Assembly: GCF_016756315.1 (NCBI RefSeq)
Contig: NZ_AP024235.1
Span: forward strand, 2,604,001 to 2,668,000
Source: Alteromonas sp. KC3
GTDB lineage: Bacteria; Pseudomonadota; Gammaproteobacteria; Enterobacterales; Alteromonadaceae
DNA length: 64,000 nt
Direction of reading: 5' to 3'
Positions 53,706 through 63,300 of this stretch are shown here, in pieces. The notes beneath the pieces are model-generated. The model worked only from the letters and a program-made list of their open reading frames with translations, searched no databases and was not told the DNA's origin. The stretch's first letter is position 1; every line of letters starts with the position of its first letter. Position numbers and translations under genes: made by a program.

Positions 53706-56700
53706 AGTTTTTCCTCCACACTGGCATTGGCTACCATCGAAAACAACAAAAGGCCTTGCACATTAGGAATATCACGCCAAGAAACACCTTGTGGAAATAA
53801 CCACTTAAGATAAGGATTGTTAGCCATATCGGCACTAAAAGGGCCCGAAGACTGTTGCCAGTTTCTTATCGCACGTTGGCCTTCAGGGCCATCAAAGAGC
53901 TTTGTTGCCTCAACAATGAGTTTGGTTACATGCTCACTCGTTGAACTTGATTCTTCAGCGCATGCTAACAGCGCACTGGCGATCTCGTTGAAATATTCTG
54001 GCTTAGCCTGACTAACAATAGCGGCAGAATCTGACTTGCGTTTACCTGGCACTAGTTCAGCAATCAAACTTGCATAAAGTGGTGTAGGTGCTGTGTAAAT
54101 AGTGACAAACAGCGATTCAATGAACAACAGAAGCTGCTGTGCGGTTTCTTTTTCTAGCGCTGCAAAACGCCTTTTTATCAGCGTTGTTTCGCCCTTTTCC
54201 CAATCGCAATAGAAAATATCCAATGGGTACTGTGAATACGTTGTCGCTTCATCACTGCTGGAAAAAACGAGTTGCGAGATAAAAAAGCCAAGGGCACGAA
54301 TATCGTTAATTTTCCCCGCACACAGTTCAACAAGCGCGCCACTTGCTTCAAAAGCCGAGGCGGTAAACGTAAGATGGCGTCCCTTAAAACTGGCTGTTTT
54401 GGGTTCGGCGTCATGAGGTCCCATGGCTTGATTTAAGGCTAGCGCACCGGCCTTCCACATTTCAAGCTCTTCTCTTGCGACTGGGTTATCGGGAATATCT
54501 CCTCTAAGCGCTGCAAATTCAATGACTTGTTGGCTATAAGCTTGGGTGCTCAATTCATCGTTTGTTGCTTGAGCCCTTTCAGGTGACGAGAAAATAGCGT
54601 CGAGCACTTGATAGCGAACAAGCGCGTTAGTTTCAAACGGTTCGCTATTTTCTAACAGCGTGAATGATTGGGTTAAGTTCACACCTAAGCGCTGTATCGA
54701 GAAAAAGGCTAATGGATCGCTAAATGCCCTTGCAACTTGCATGGCAGATAGTCGCATTTCTGCCACATCTGATGTGCCATTTTGTGAGCGGGGCATGTCG
54801 ATTGTTAAGGCTTCATTGTGCGGTGACTGTGTCTGCGTGTCTTTAGAAACGTCATCACTATCGTTGACGTTTTCAATGCGCGTGCGCCTTAATGCATCAG
54901 CAAGTCTCAACCATCCCGTTTCATAACTTGGCAACATACCAGTAAAGCCGCTTTCGCTAAATGGGTGAAGCGGTGCCTGTATAACATAGTCAGAAAGTGG
55001 CACACCATAGCCCACTGACAGCATATCCATAAACTCAGCGAGGACTAGACTTGGCTGCCGCTCACTATTATTGGTCACGTCATTCCCTTGATAGCTAAGA
55101 TATAAGCTTTCACGAGTGGATATAATCGCTTCTAAAAATAAATAGCGGTCTTCTAGACGACGAGAGCGATCACCTATTCGCCGCTCAGGCCCAGCCATTA
55201 AATCGAGTCCAAGCGGTGTCGACTTACGTGGAAATTCACTGTCATTAAGGCCTAAAATACACACCTTCTTAAAAGGGATACTGCGCATTGGCAGCATAGA
55301 GCACACTGTTACTTGCCCTGTCATAAAGTGGTTGCCAGCATCCGGGGAAGAAAAACGGTTGAGCAACAACTCCCTTATCTGGCGCAAACTCAGTTCGTGG
55401 AAATAGTTGGCTTCATCACAACGTGCAGATAAATCTGCAGCGACTTTAGCAATAAGGTCCCAGCTTTGCTCTTGATCTCGCGTTGGCGTAAAACACGCAT
55501 CTCTAAGTGCTATCAGGTCCTTTGCCCATTCTTGAGGCGTTCTTGGTAGCGTAAGCTCGCGAGCGTAGTTACCCAGTAATTCAATGACCTCAATGAGTTT
55601 GCCTAAGGTAAGTACCCGTTGCCCTTCCACATCGGGAATAGTGAGAAGGTTGTCAACAACCATCTCGTGATCAGGTGCTAACATACCCATTAATAGCCGT
55701 CGAATACCCCACCACCAACTGTAAGTATCTTGGTCTGTAACACCTTCTGACACCACATTTTTATGCGTACTATTAAGTCCCCAATGTATATGCGCCTGTT
55801 TCAACCACACAACCATTTGGTCAATATCATCCTGGCTTACCGAAAAGCGCTTTTGCACCGCATCCAGCTGCAGGTAATCCATAATATCAGATACACCAAA
55901 GCGACTATCTGGTAGTTGCAATAATGCCATATACGCCGCTATGAGTGGCTCAGCGTCCATGGGACTTCTATCTGCGATAGAGCAAGGTAACCTGACAGGT
56001 CCATTATCTATCATCGCTTTCGTGCCCACACGATGAAACACAGCATCAACAAAAGGCGCGTAATTTTCGATAGCAGGACACATCACCAGAATATCGGAAG
56101 GCGTACGGGTTTTATCCTGCGAGAGCCAATGCAATAAATGGTCGTGCAACACCTGAACTTCACGCAGCGCCGAGTGCGTGCACATAATAGTAACGCTGTC
56201 ATCTTCGCGTTTAATAGTGTGGTGCTCACTTTGTTTGCAAAGGGTAGACGGCGCTTCTGCTTTGAGAATATCGTTATGAATGTAATCAAGCAGAGAGTAG
56301 GTTTCTTCCGCGCTTTGCTCACTGTCCATAGCAGCCTTTTCAGCACTCTCTATTGAGGCTATGTCTGGAATTTTTGGGGAATCAAATGCACTTATTTCAA
56401 AGGTATCAAGCTCGGTTAGCAGGTTAAATAGCTCTCTTCCCTGCTTACCTAAATTTCCCAGTAATGGGTTTGGTTGCTCCTGACTCATCCATTTCTCAAG
56501 GCCCTCCATACGCAACTGTTTCGCTTGCTCACTACCACTTTTTGCGTCGCCCCAGTAATTCACACTGGGGTTCAAATGAAATATGTGAATATCAATATGC
56601 TCAGCGAGGGCATCGAAAAACGATATCAACTGCGGCGCCATAGTGTTAATGGCAAATACGATAATTCGAGAAGGAAGAGCGCTTGTACTTTGTCCTTCTG

Positions 56701-57298
56701 ACAGCGCTTGCAACGTAAGCTGATGCAACCTTGCAGGGTGAAGAGCCTCTTCTTTTACCAAAAGCCGCCAAATTTCACTTTGCCATATTTCCATATCATC
56801 AAAAACGACGCGCTGATTTTGCTCCCAAGCAAACAGCCAGTCAGGGCGATAAAGCAAGTACTGTTCGTATACATCCGCAAGCGCGGTAGCTAGTTGCAAG
56901 CGTTGTGCGCCCTGCTCTAACTCATTACCAGCACTACGCCAGTATTTGTTAACCTGTTCAAATGCACTTGTTTCCATAAGCGAAGCGTCTTGCAACAAAT
57001 TGTCAATTCGCCAAGTAAGTACTTCACGACGATAAGGTGATTGCTTGGGGACTTTATCACTCCCGAGTACGGTGCGAGCTGTATTCCACATAAAACGTAC
57101 TGGTAAGGGAAAGTCGATGTTCATTGCCACGCCCTGAGCATGGGCTAGCTGCATGCTAACCCAGTGCTGCATACCAGGACTTTCAACCAAAATAGTTTCA
57201 GGCGTAAACACGCCATTGGGTTGCTGCTGAAGCAATGTGGTAAGAAGAAAACTTAAATGCTCTAGTTTGTTTGATGGGTAAAGGGCAAGCAATCTCAA
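53702..57298 (-). CDS. recC: Exodeoxyribonuclease V subunit gamma
   Basis: A 1198-residue RecC, the subunit that reads Chi in E. coli. Recognisable family segments: LLTTLLQQQPNGVFTPETILV, NIDFPLPVRFMWNTAR, IMCTHSALREVQVLHDHLLHWL, MRSIPFKKVCILGLNDSEFPRKSTPLGLDLMAGPERRIGDRSRR and FLEAIISTRESLYLSYQG. Walker motifs are degenerate, as known for RecC. ATG at 57298. Upstream there is a 466-base region containing a terminator in the same direction, so the promoter of recC-recB-recD should lie after that terminator, within about 100 bases. Confidence 0.96.
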   Translation of the reverse strand: MRLLALYPSNKLEHLSFLLTTLLQQQPNGVFTPETILVESPGMQHWVSMQLAHAQGVAMNIDFPLPVRFMWNTARTVLGSDKVPKQSPYRREVLTWRIDNLLQDASLMETSAFEQVNKYWRSAGNELEQGAQRLQLATALADVYEQYLLYRPDWLFAWEQNQRVVFDDMEIWQSEIWRLLVKEEALHPARLHQLTLQALSEGQSTSALPSRIIVFAINTMAPQLISFFDALAEHIDIHIFHLNPSVNYWGDAKSGSEQAKQLRMEGLEKWMSQEQPNPLLGNLGKQGRELFNLLTELDTFEISAFDSPKIPDIASIESAEKAAMDSEQSAEETYSLLDYIHNDILKAEAPSTLCKQSEHHTIKREDDSVTIMCTHSALREVQVLHDHLLHWLSQDKTRTPSDILVMCPAIENYAPFVDAVFHRVGTKAMIDNGPVRLPCSIADRSPMDAEPLIAAYMALLQLPDSRFGVSDIMDYLQLDAVQKRFSVSQDDIDQMVVWLKQAHIHWGLNSTHKNVVSEGVTDQDTYSWWWGIRRLLMGMLAPDHEMVVDNLLTIPDVEGQRVLTLGKLIEVIELLGNYARELTLPRTPQEWAKDLIALRDACFTPTRDQEQSWDLIAKVAADLSARCDEANYFHELSLRQIRELLLNRFSSPDAGNHFMTGQVTVCSMLPMRSIPFKKVCILGLNDSEFPRKSTPLGLDLMAGPERRIGDRSRRLEDRYLFLEAIISTRESLYLSYQGNDVTNNSERQPSLVLAEFMDMLSVGYGVPLSDYVIQAPLHPFSESGFTGMLPSYETGWLRLADALRRTRIENVNDSDDVSKDTQTQSPHNEALTIDMPRSQNGTSDVAEMRLSAMQVARAFSDPLAFFSIQRLGVNLTQSFTLLENSEPFETNALVRYQVLDAIFSSPERAQATNDELSTQAYSQQVIEFAALRGDIPDNPVAREELEMWKAGALALNQAMGPHDAEPKTASFKGRHLTFTASAFEASGALVELCAGKINDIRALGFFISQLVFSSSDEATTYSQYPLDIFYCDWEKGETTLIKRRFAALEKETAQQLLLFIESLFVTIYTAPTPLYASLIAELVPGKRKSDSAAIVSQAKPEYFNEIASALLACAEESSSTSEHVTKLIVEATKLFDGPEGQRAIRNWQQSSGPFSADMANNPYLKWLFPQGVSWRDIPNVQGLLLFSMVANASVEEKL

Positions 57299-57398
57299 AA
57301 TCCTTTATAAATCGAGCTTTTATATCGACACAGTTATAGGACTATGAGTGTATCGCAATGACGGGCACAGTTACATCATCACGCTCTAGGATACAGAC

Positions 57399-57443
57399 AA
57401 AAAAAACCCACACAGACCTCAGGACACGAAAAATCTGTATGGG
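57399..57443 (-). terminator. Intrinsic terminator pointing toward recC
   Basis: On the minus strand CCCATACAGA (from 57443) and TCTGTGTGGG (to 57407) form a ten-base stem with one U-G pair, followed by eight T (57399-57406). It ends a transcript that must begin upstream of it in the intergenic region. Confidence 0.75.
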
Positions 57444-57504
57444 TAAGGTTTACGGGCTGCCCAGTAACAACGTGAATAAGCGTTGCCTGGCACTCATTCA
57501 CGTT
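57443..57504 (-). ncRNA. Candidate structured RNA upstream of recC
   Basis: On the minus strand AACGTGAATGAG (57504-57493) and CTTATTCACGTT (57480-57469) form a 12-base stem with one G-U. Next, between 57468 and 57448, a small hairpin with the GTTAC/GTAAAC flanks and GGG/CCC core follows. Then the terminator hairpin begins. The region is compact and structured, and no protein is supported. It could be a small RNA or a leader that attenuates recC; the transcription start was not located. Confidence 0.4.
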
Positions 57505-57627
57505 AGCGCTACTACTCAGCACAGTTAACAAAAAAGGTTTTGCAGTAACAATGCCAACATTAAAAGAATTAATTATCAATAACTTACATCCACCCTTTTA
57601 TTTAAAGAAAGCCTTTTCTCATTTGCT

Positions 57628-57643
57628 TTGGTGCAAGTGCACC
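57628..57643. promoter_or_regulatory. Palindrome TGGTGCA-AG-TGCACCA
   Basis: Perfect seven-base arms with a two-base centre, about 120 bases upstream of dut. Half-sites resemble those of NtrC (GGTGCA/TGCACC) but are turned inside out with the wrong spacing, so it is more likely a different operator. Confidence 0.4.
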
Positions 57644-57680
57644 ATTTAGAATCACTCTTTGAACATGGAATCGACATGGG

Positions 57681-57702
57681 TTGGGCAAAGCGCTTTTGCC
57701 AA
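57681..57702. promoter_or_regulatory. LacI-family-like palindrome upstream of dut
   Basis: Arms TTGGGCAAAGC and GCTTTTGCCAA pair at nine of eleven positions around a GC|GC centre. The AAAGCGCTTT core is the form seen in many LacI/CcpA-type operators. No LacI-family regulator lies in this window. Confidence 0.35.
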
Positions 57703-57764
57703 CGCGACCATTACAGTACAATTGCTTTTATTAATTTGCTCTAACCATCAACTCAGGAGTTTCG

Positions 57765-58421
57765 ATGTTAACCGCACAACAGCTTGCGACAATGTTAAAC
57801 CTACAAGATAAAATGAATTCTAAAGTCAATCCTGATTGGCTGAACGCAGGATATGGGTATCTGCGTGCCGCAATGGTGGAGTCTGTAGAAGCAATAGAAC
57901 ATCACGGTTGGAAATGGTGGAAGGCGCAGCAAAAAGATTTGCCACAACTTCAGATGGAACTTGTTGATATCTGGCATTTCGCATTAAGCGCTTGCATCAT
58001 AGAATACAAAGGTGACATTTCGGCTTCAGCACAGAGCATTGCTGCCCAGTTAGCAAGTGGCAATACCACTGTCACGTTTGATGGTAAAGACTACGATGCA
58101 TCGAACCAATCGTTGCTTGATAACCTAGAGCTAATGACTGGCTTGTGTGCTGCTAAACGTTTTAGTGTTCCTCTTTTTATGTTTATCGTTGGTCAATGCG
58201 ACATGTCTGCTGACGAACTTTATCGTCAATACGTGGGTAAAAACGTGTTGAACTTCTTCCGCCAAGACAACGGCTATAAAGAGGGAAGTTATATTAAAGT
58301 TTGGCAAGGCAGAGAGGACAACGAACACCTTGTTGAAGTGATGGATGAATTGGACTTGTCTAAGGCTGAATTTAGCGACCTGGTTTACGAAGGGCTGAAG
58401 TCTCGCTACCCTGCGGCTTAA
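57765..58421 (+). CDS. dut: All-alpha dUTPase (dUTPase_2 family)
   Basis: A 218-residue dimeric-type dUTP diphosphatase (MazG-like all-alpha fold), which turns dUTP into dUMP and PPi, limiting uracil in DNA. Catalytic acidic motifs are AAMVESVEAIEHHGWKWWKAQ with Glu residues and MELVDIWHFALSA with Glu and Asp; a late conserved KNVLNFFRQDNGYKEGSY is typical. This is unrelated to the trimeric beta-type dUTPase. CAGGAGTTTCG precedes the ATG. Single-gene unit ended by the terminator at 58441-58472. The symbol is given by function, not orthology to E. coli dut. Confidence 0.9.
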   Translation: MLTAQQLATMLNLQDKMNSKVNPDWLNAGYGYLRAAMVESVEAIEHHGWKWWKAQQKDLPQLQMELVDIWHFALSACIIEYKGDISASAQSIAAQLASGNTTVTFDGKDYDASNQSLLDNLELMTGLCAAKRFSVPLFMFIVGQCDMSADELYRQYVGKNVLNFFRQDNGYKEGSYIKVWQGREDNEHLVEVMDELDLSKAEFSDLVYEGLKSRYPAA

Positions 58422-58440
58422 ACCCTAACTGCTTAGTCAA

Positions 58441-58472
58441 AAAAAAGGCTCTACATTTGTAGAGCCTTTTTT
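58441..58472. terminator. Bidirectional terminator between dut and acyl-CoA synthetase gene
   Basis: AAAAAAGGCTCTACA at 58441-58455 pairs perfectly with TGTAGAGCCTTTTTT at 58458-58472, with a two-base loop in the strict reading, probably opening to four. Confidence 0.93.
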
Positions 58473-58487
58473 AACCAAAGTACTGTG

Positions 58488-60167
58488 TTAGGCGTCAACC
58501 CAAACTAACTTGTCGCTGTATGTTCCTTGAATAATGTCTTCAAAGCGCTCTTCAAGCACGTGTCGCTTAACTTTAAGCGTTGGAGTGAGTAGATCATTTT
58601 CAATGCTCCATTCATTTTTCATTACCACAACGCGGTCCATAACTTGGTGACTTTCGAGTTTAGCGTTTATTGCCTCAAATGTTTTCTTCAGGCTCGCTTC
58701 AATTTCAGCCTTGTCCTTCTTCTGCGCTTCCTCACTTAGCACAAGTAATGCGACAGGCTGAGGTAGGTTAGTACCGGTTACACACACCTGCTCAACAACT
58801 GGGTTTTCCATAAACTTAGCTTCGATAGGCGCTGGCGTCACGTATTTGCCCTTTGCCGTTTTAAAGATATCTTTAAGACGACCCGTTATTTTCACATACC
58901 CGTCAGCATCAATAACACCTTTATCCCCAGTGCGAAGGTAGCCATCTTCGGTAAAGACTTCTGCTGTCTTTTCTGGCTCTAAGTAATACTCAAGCATGTT
59001 ACACGGAGACTTAACTTGAATTTCGCCCTCTTCAGACGTGCGAATATCAACGCCGTCATAAGGTCTGCCAATGCAGCCTATTTTGTCGTGTCTAAACGGA
59101 ACGCTGCCGGTACCATAGGCGCTATTTTCAGTCATACCCCACCCTTCTGAGATATTAATACCGATTTTTGCAAACCACTCGATAACCGCTGGCGCTAGTG
59201 GCGCAGAACCACTTGCCCATAAGCGAGCATTGTTAATCCCAAGCCCATTACGAATTTTCTTCGCTACAATCTTGTTAAGAAATGGAATTTTAAGCAGCGT
59301 ATCTAATTTTTTCTGTGGCATCTTCGCCAATACACCCATTTGGAACTTCGTCCATAAACGCGGTACAGAAATAAATAGCGTTGGCTGGCAATGACCAACA
59401 TCACGCTGGAACGTCGACAAGTCTTCTACAAAATGGATTTTACCGCCGCTGTAGTAACTCGACAGTTCAACCAACACACGCTCGGTAATATGCGCTAGCG
59501 GCAAATAACTCATAGTGCGGTCGCTTTCATTGATACCCAGTTGGTCTAACGAACGTCGTGCTGCCCAACATGCCGTATTATAGCTATGGACTACACCTTT
59601 AGGCTGACCAGTGCTGCCCGAGGTGTAGATAATGGTCATGATGTCATCCATATCTTGCACCGGCGAGTCAGTGATAGGCGCGATAGCCATAAACTCGTCC
59701 CACTGCTGCTTTGTAGCAATATTCGGATAAGGGAAAGCAACGGTTAAATATTCAGATGGAATTGAAGCGACTTGTTCTGCAGTGTTATCTAATTTACCCA
59801 CAAACAATAATTTCACGTCAGCGTGTTTCAACACATATTGCACTGTGTCAGGACCGGCTGTAGAGAAAATAGGTACAGAAACGTGACCTGCCATCATGAT
59901 ACCAAGGTCAGTAATGAACCACTCTGCGCAGTTCTTCGAGAAAATCCCTATACGGCTTCCAGCAGGAAATGCCATTTCACGCAAACGTGCCGCGACTGTG
60001 CGTGCCTGCTCTGCTACCTGCTTCCATGTAAAGTCATGATACTCGCCCTTTATGGGCTGTGTTAAGAAGACGTCGTCACCACGGGTTTGTTCCCAGTGGT
60101 ACAACATAGTCAATGGCGATTTAATTACTTCCGTGCTGTTGGCATTTGCTGTCATATCTAGCGGCAT
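58488..60167 (-). CDS. Long-chain-type acyl-CoA synthetase (AMP-forming)
   Basis: A 559-residue adenylate-forming ligase. Core AMP motif TIIYTSGSTGQPKGVVHSY, then SYLPLAHITERV, GWGMTENSAYGTGS, YLRTGDKGVIDADGYVKITGRLKD (motif containing the hinge Asp/Gly) and the C-terminal GKYVTPAPIEAKF. This arrangement, with no lid insertion, fits the long-chain FadD15/AMP-binding group that lacks the membrane segment. It activates fatty acids to acyl-CoA for the beta-oxidation genes earlier in the window or for lipid synthesis. ATG at 60167. Alone on the minus strand between dut and the cyclic-di-GMP gene; no operon evident. Confidence 0.92.
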   Translation of the reverse strand: MPLDMTANANSTEVIKSPLTMLYHWEQTRGDDVFLTQPIKGEYHDFTWKQVAEQARTVAARLREMAFPAGSRIGIFSKNCAEWFITDLGIMMAGHVSVPIFSTAGPDTVQYVLKHADVKLLFVGKLDNTAEQVASIPSEYLTVAFPYPNIATKQQWDEFMAIAPITDSPVQDMDDIMTIIYTSGSTGQPKGVVHSYNTACWAARRSLDQLGINESDRTMSYLPLAHITERVLVELSSYYSGGKIHFVEDLSTFQRDVGHCQPTLFISVPRLWTKFQMGVLAKMPQKKLDTLLKIPFLNKIVAKKIRNGLGINNARLWASGSAPLAPAVIEWFAKIGINISEGWGMTENSAYGTGSVPFRHDKIGCIGRPYDGVDIRTSEEGEIQVKSPCNMLEYYLEPEKTAEVFTEDGYLRTGDKGVIDADGYVKITGRLKDIFKTAKGKYVTPAPIEAKFMENPVVEQVCVTGTNLPQPVALLVLSEEAQKKDKAEIEASLKKTFEAINAKLESHQVMDRVVVMKNEWSIENDLLTPTLKVKRHVLEERFEDIIQGTYSDKLVWVDA

Positions 60168-60382
60168 AGGTCACTCATTTGTTGTTATAATGTAGCTCAT
60201 TTTTACAATGATTTCACAGACTTCTAATAAGCCTTATTTTTCTTTGAATGACAAGCTTTTTAAACAAGCGTTTACATTCTATGCGACGAATAACGTGGCT
60301 TAACGGCTAGAATTTAAATTTTTTATAGTTTCGGCTTTTGTTTCATGATGGTCTTATCACTTGATTCACCCTTGTGGCTTAC

Positions 60383-63300
60383 TCAAGTCCACTGCTTAAA
60401 CAGTAGAGGCGTGACGTCTTCTGCCGAGCAGGGTTTCGCATAAAAATAGCCCTGATGGAAGTAACAATCTTTACGCAAAAGCGCCTCAACTTGGTCTTTC
60501 GACTCAACGCCTTCCGCTACGCAACTCATATTTAAACTGCTCGCTAACGAAATAGTTGTTGCTACAAGTGCTTCATTGGCATTACCCGGTGCCATTTCAT
60601 TTACGAAGCTTTTATCTATTTTTAGTACCGAAAGCGGATAGCGCTTGAGATAACTCAACGAGGAATATCCCGTCCCAAAATCATCAAGTGCCAATATAAA
60701 TCCTTCATCAACGAAACGCTGGATTTGCCTAAGCGCATTGTCAGTGTCATCCATCAATACACCTTCGGTGATCTCAAAACGAAACGCTTCTTTAGGTAAG
60801 TCAAATTCCTGCAACAATCCAAAGACACTATTTAAATCAAACTCGGTCTTGAAGTGCATGGCCGAAAGATTGATTGAAACATACCCATCAAAACCACTTG
60901 AATACCACTGTGATAAATCACTGGCTGCACGACGCATGGCTTTGCGAGTCACTTCAATTATATACTTTAGCTCTTCAAGCACGGGAATAAACTGGTCAGG
61001 GAACAACGGCTCATCGTCCAACCTTCCCCGTAAGAGAAGTTCTACCCCTACCGTTTTGTTCGTGCGTGCATCGACAATAGGCTGATAATGATTGTAAAAA
61101 GTATCGTCTGAATACGCGCGCTTTACTTTATTTTCCAACTGCAGACGTGTTTTTGCACGCTCATTCATATCTCGCGTAAAGTAAGTAAACCCACTCAATG
61201 CATCTTTTTTGGCTGTGTACATCGCCACATCAGCCTGCTTAATCAGCTCTGCTGGTTCAGATGCATCGTCAGGGTAAAACGCAACACCAATACTACAAGA
61301 TACGCGCAGCACCTCTTCAGCAAGTGAAATAGGTGTCTCTACTGACTCTATAATTTGCCCAACGAAAGAACTCAAGTCATCTTCGTTGGTTACTTCTTCG
61401 ATAACGATAACAAATTCGTCGCCACCTAAACGCGCGACGGTACCGGAGTCAGCGACTAAATTACGCATTCGGTTTGCCACAATTCGCAGTAATTTGTCGC
61501 CATAATCGTGACCAAGAGAATCGTTTATGCCCTTGAATCTATCCAAGTCTACAAACATGACCGCAACGCGATGCTCGTGATGGCGAGCCAGCGCGATAGC
61601 ATGTTCAAGCCGGTCTAATAGTAAAGTACGATTGACCAATCCAGTTAAACTGTCATAAGTCGCTATTTTAAGTAGCTTACGCTCTGCATTCTTTTGTTCA
61701 GTAATATCCGAGATAACAATTAAATAGTGCTCTGGCACATTACTTTCACCACTTACTGCGGTGATATCAATTAATACATCATAGCGCTTGCCATCTGCAC
61801 CATCGATGACGCCTTCATCTTTCCAGAAGTCGCCACCTTGTAAATCCGGTAGCTTGGCTGATAGTTGGCGATTAAGCGTAGGATATCGCAAATAGAGTTT
61901 TGCAAGTTGTTTAGGTAATGGCTCTTTTTTGTTGAAACCAAATACTTGCTCGAATGCTGGGTTAGCCGCAACCAAACGCTTCTCGGCATCGAAAATTAAC
62001 ACCCAATCTCGGGTCTGCCTAAACGCATCGCTAAATAATGTGGCTTGATGTTGGGCTTTGTGAAGTCTGAATAGTTGACGCTGACGGGATAATAAATACG
62101 CTACGAACAGCCCAACTAATAGCGCGGTATAAATTCCGTAAGCCAAAGGAGAACGAAGCGGTGCGTAAGGCATAGACACTGAAATTTCGGCGGGAAGCAC
62201 GGTAAAATCGAAACTGCCCGGTGTCGGTGACACTGAGAAGACATAGTCGCCTGGTTCAATATTCGCAAATGTAATTTTAGCGTCTTCTGTAATACCTTCA
62301 GTTACAATCCGCTGATCTTTAAGCAATTTATAATAGTACTTTACCTTTCCAATTCCCGACATTGCAAGGGATGAGAAATGAATAGTAAGCCCAAAATCTT
62401 CGTGTTCAAGGTCGAAGTGATGTCCATTCAAATTCAATAGCGGTTGCCTTAGTTCTCGATTATCTACCGAAACTTGCGTAATGGCGGTTTGCTTGTTAAT
62501 AAGGCCTCGGCTGGCTTCAATGCTTTCTAGTTGTGCAGGCGAAAACACCACAACACCGCTGGTTGAGCCATACGCCAAACGCCCATCGTTCAGCTTAAGC
62601 GACGCACCTTGGTTGAACTCAGACACACTGAGTTCGCGACCATAGATAAAGTTCTTAATTTGACCTGTGGCAGGGTCATATTTGTGAAGTCCTTTGTGCG
62701 AACTGAACCAAATATTTCCACCGTCGTCTTTTTGTAACCCATATACAATGTTGGATAATAAAAGGTTGCTATCGTTTAGGTTATAAAGCGGCTCAAATGT
62801 ATCGACATCAAGTCCTACTAATCCAACGCTATTATAGGCAAGCCACAATACACCAGTGTCATCAATTACCCATGATGATATAGAGCGGTCACGCCCACGT
62901 TGTGATTCAGGAAAACGATAAACGAGTTCATGGGAAGAGGTATTGGGATCAATAAGCCACAACCCCCCTTCGGTTGATAAGAACAATCTGCCGCCGTGAT
63001 AAACTGACTCGCCCAAAAAGCCCTGTGTAAAGTTTATATCAAAAACACGAGGGTCTAACTCCATGTCGCGCAACGACTTTAACGCTGTGTCGTAGGCCAA
63101 AAAGTCTTCGTTGCCCACAAAATACAGAGTTCCGTCGCTTGCTAGTGTCGTTCCCGCACTGTAAGCATCAAAAACCTCTTCTTCGCCACCACTTAACACC
63201 TGTGGGCGCTGCGACTCGCCCGTTGAAGGGTCAAACAGGCGTATTCCGTCATAAGTTTGTAAAAATAGCTTATCGTCAGTTGTCGGGATAATTCGCTCAA

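Larger units (their letters stand above)
57299..57764. other. Intergenic region (466 bp) between recC and dut
   Basis: Divergent gap with recC to the left and the dUTPase to the right. It holds three consecutive hairpins ending in a T-run on the minus strand (57399-57504), the palindrome TGGTGCAAGTGCACCA at 57628-57643 and a 22-base imperfect palindrome with the core AAAGCGCTTT at 57681-57702. A 66-codon frame crosses the terminator on the minus strand and is not believed coding. Confidence 0.7.

Noticed and set aside
57379..57579. 66-codon frame on the minus strand upstream of recC
   Set aside because: It runs through the hairpins and the T-run of an intrinsic terminator, has no ribosome binding site, and ends in an odd aromatic tail; treated as noncoding.
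57681..57702. Purine repressor (PurR) site
   Set aside because: The core AAAGCGCTTT does not fit the PurR core AACGTT and no purine gene is near.
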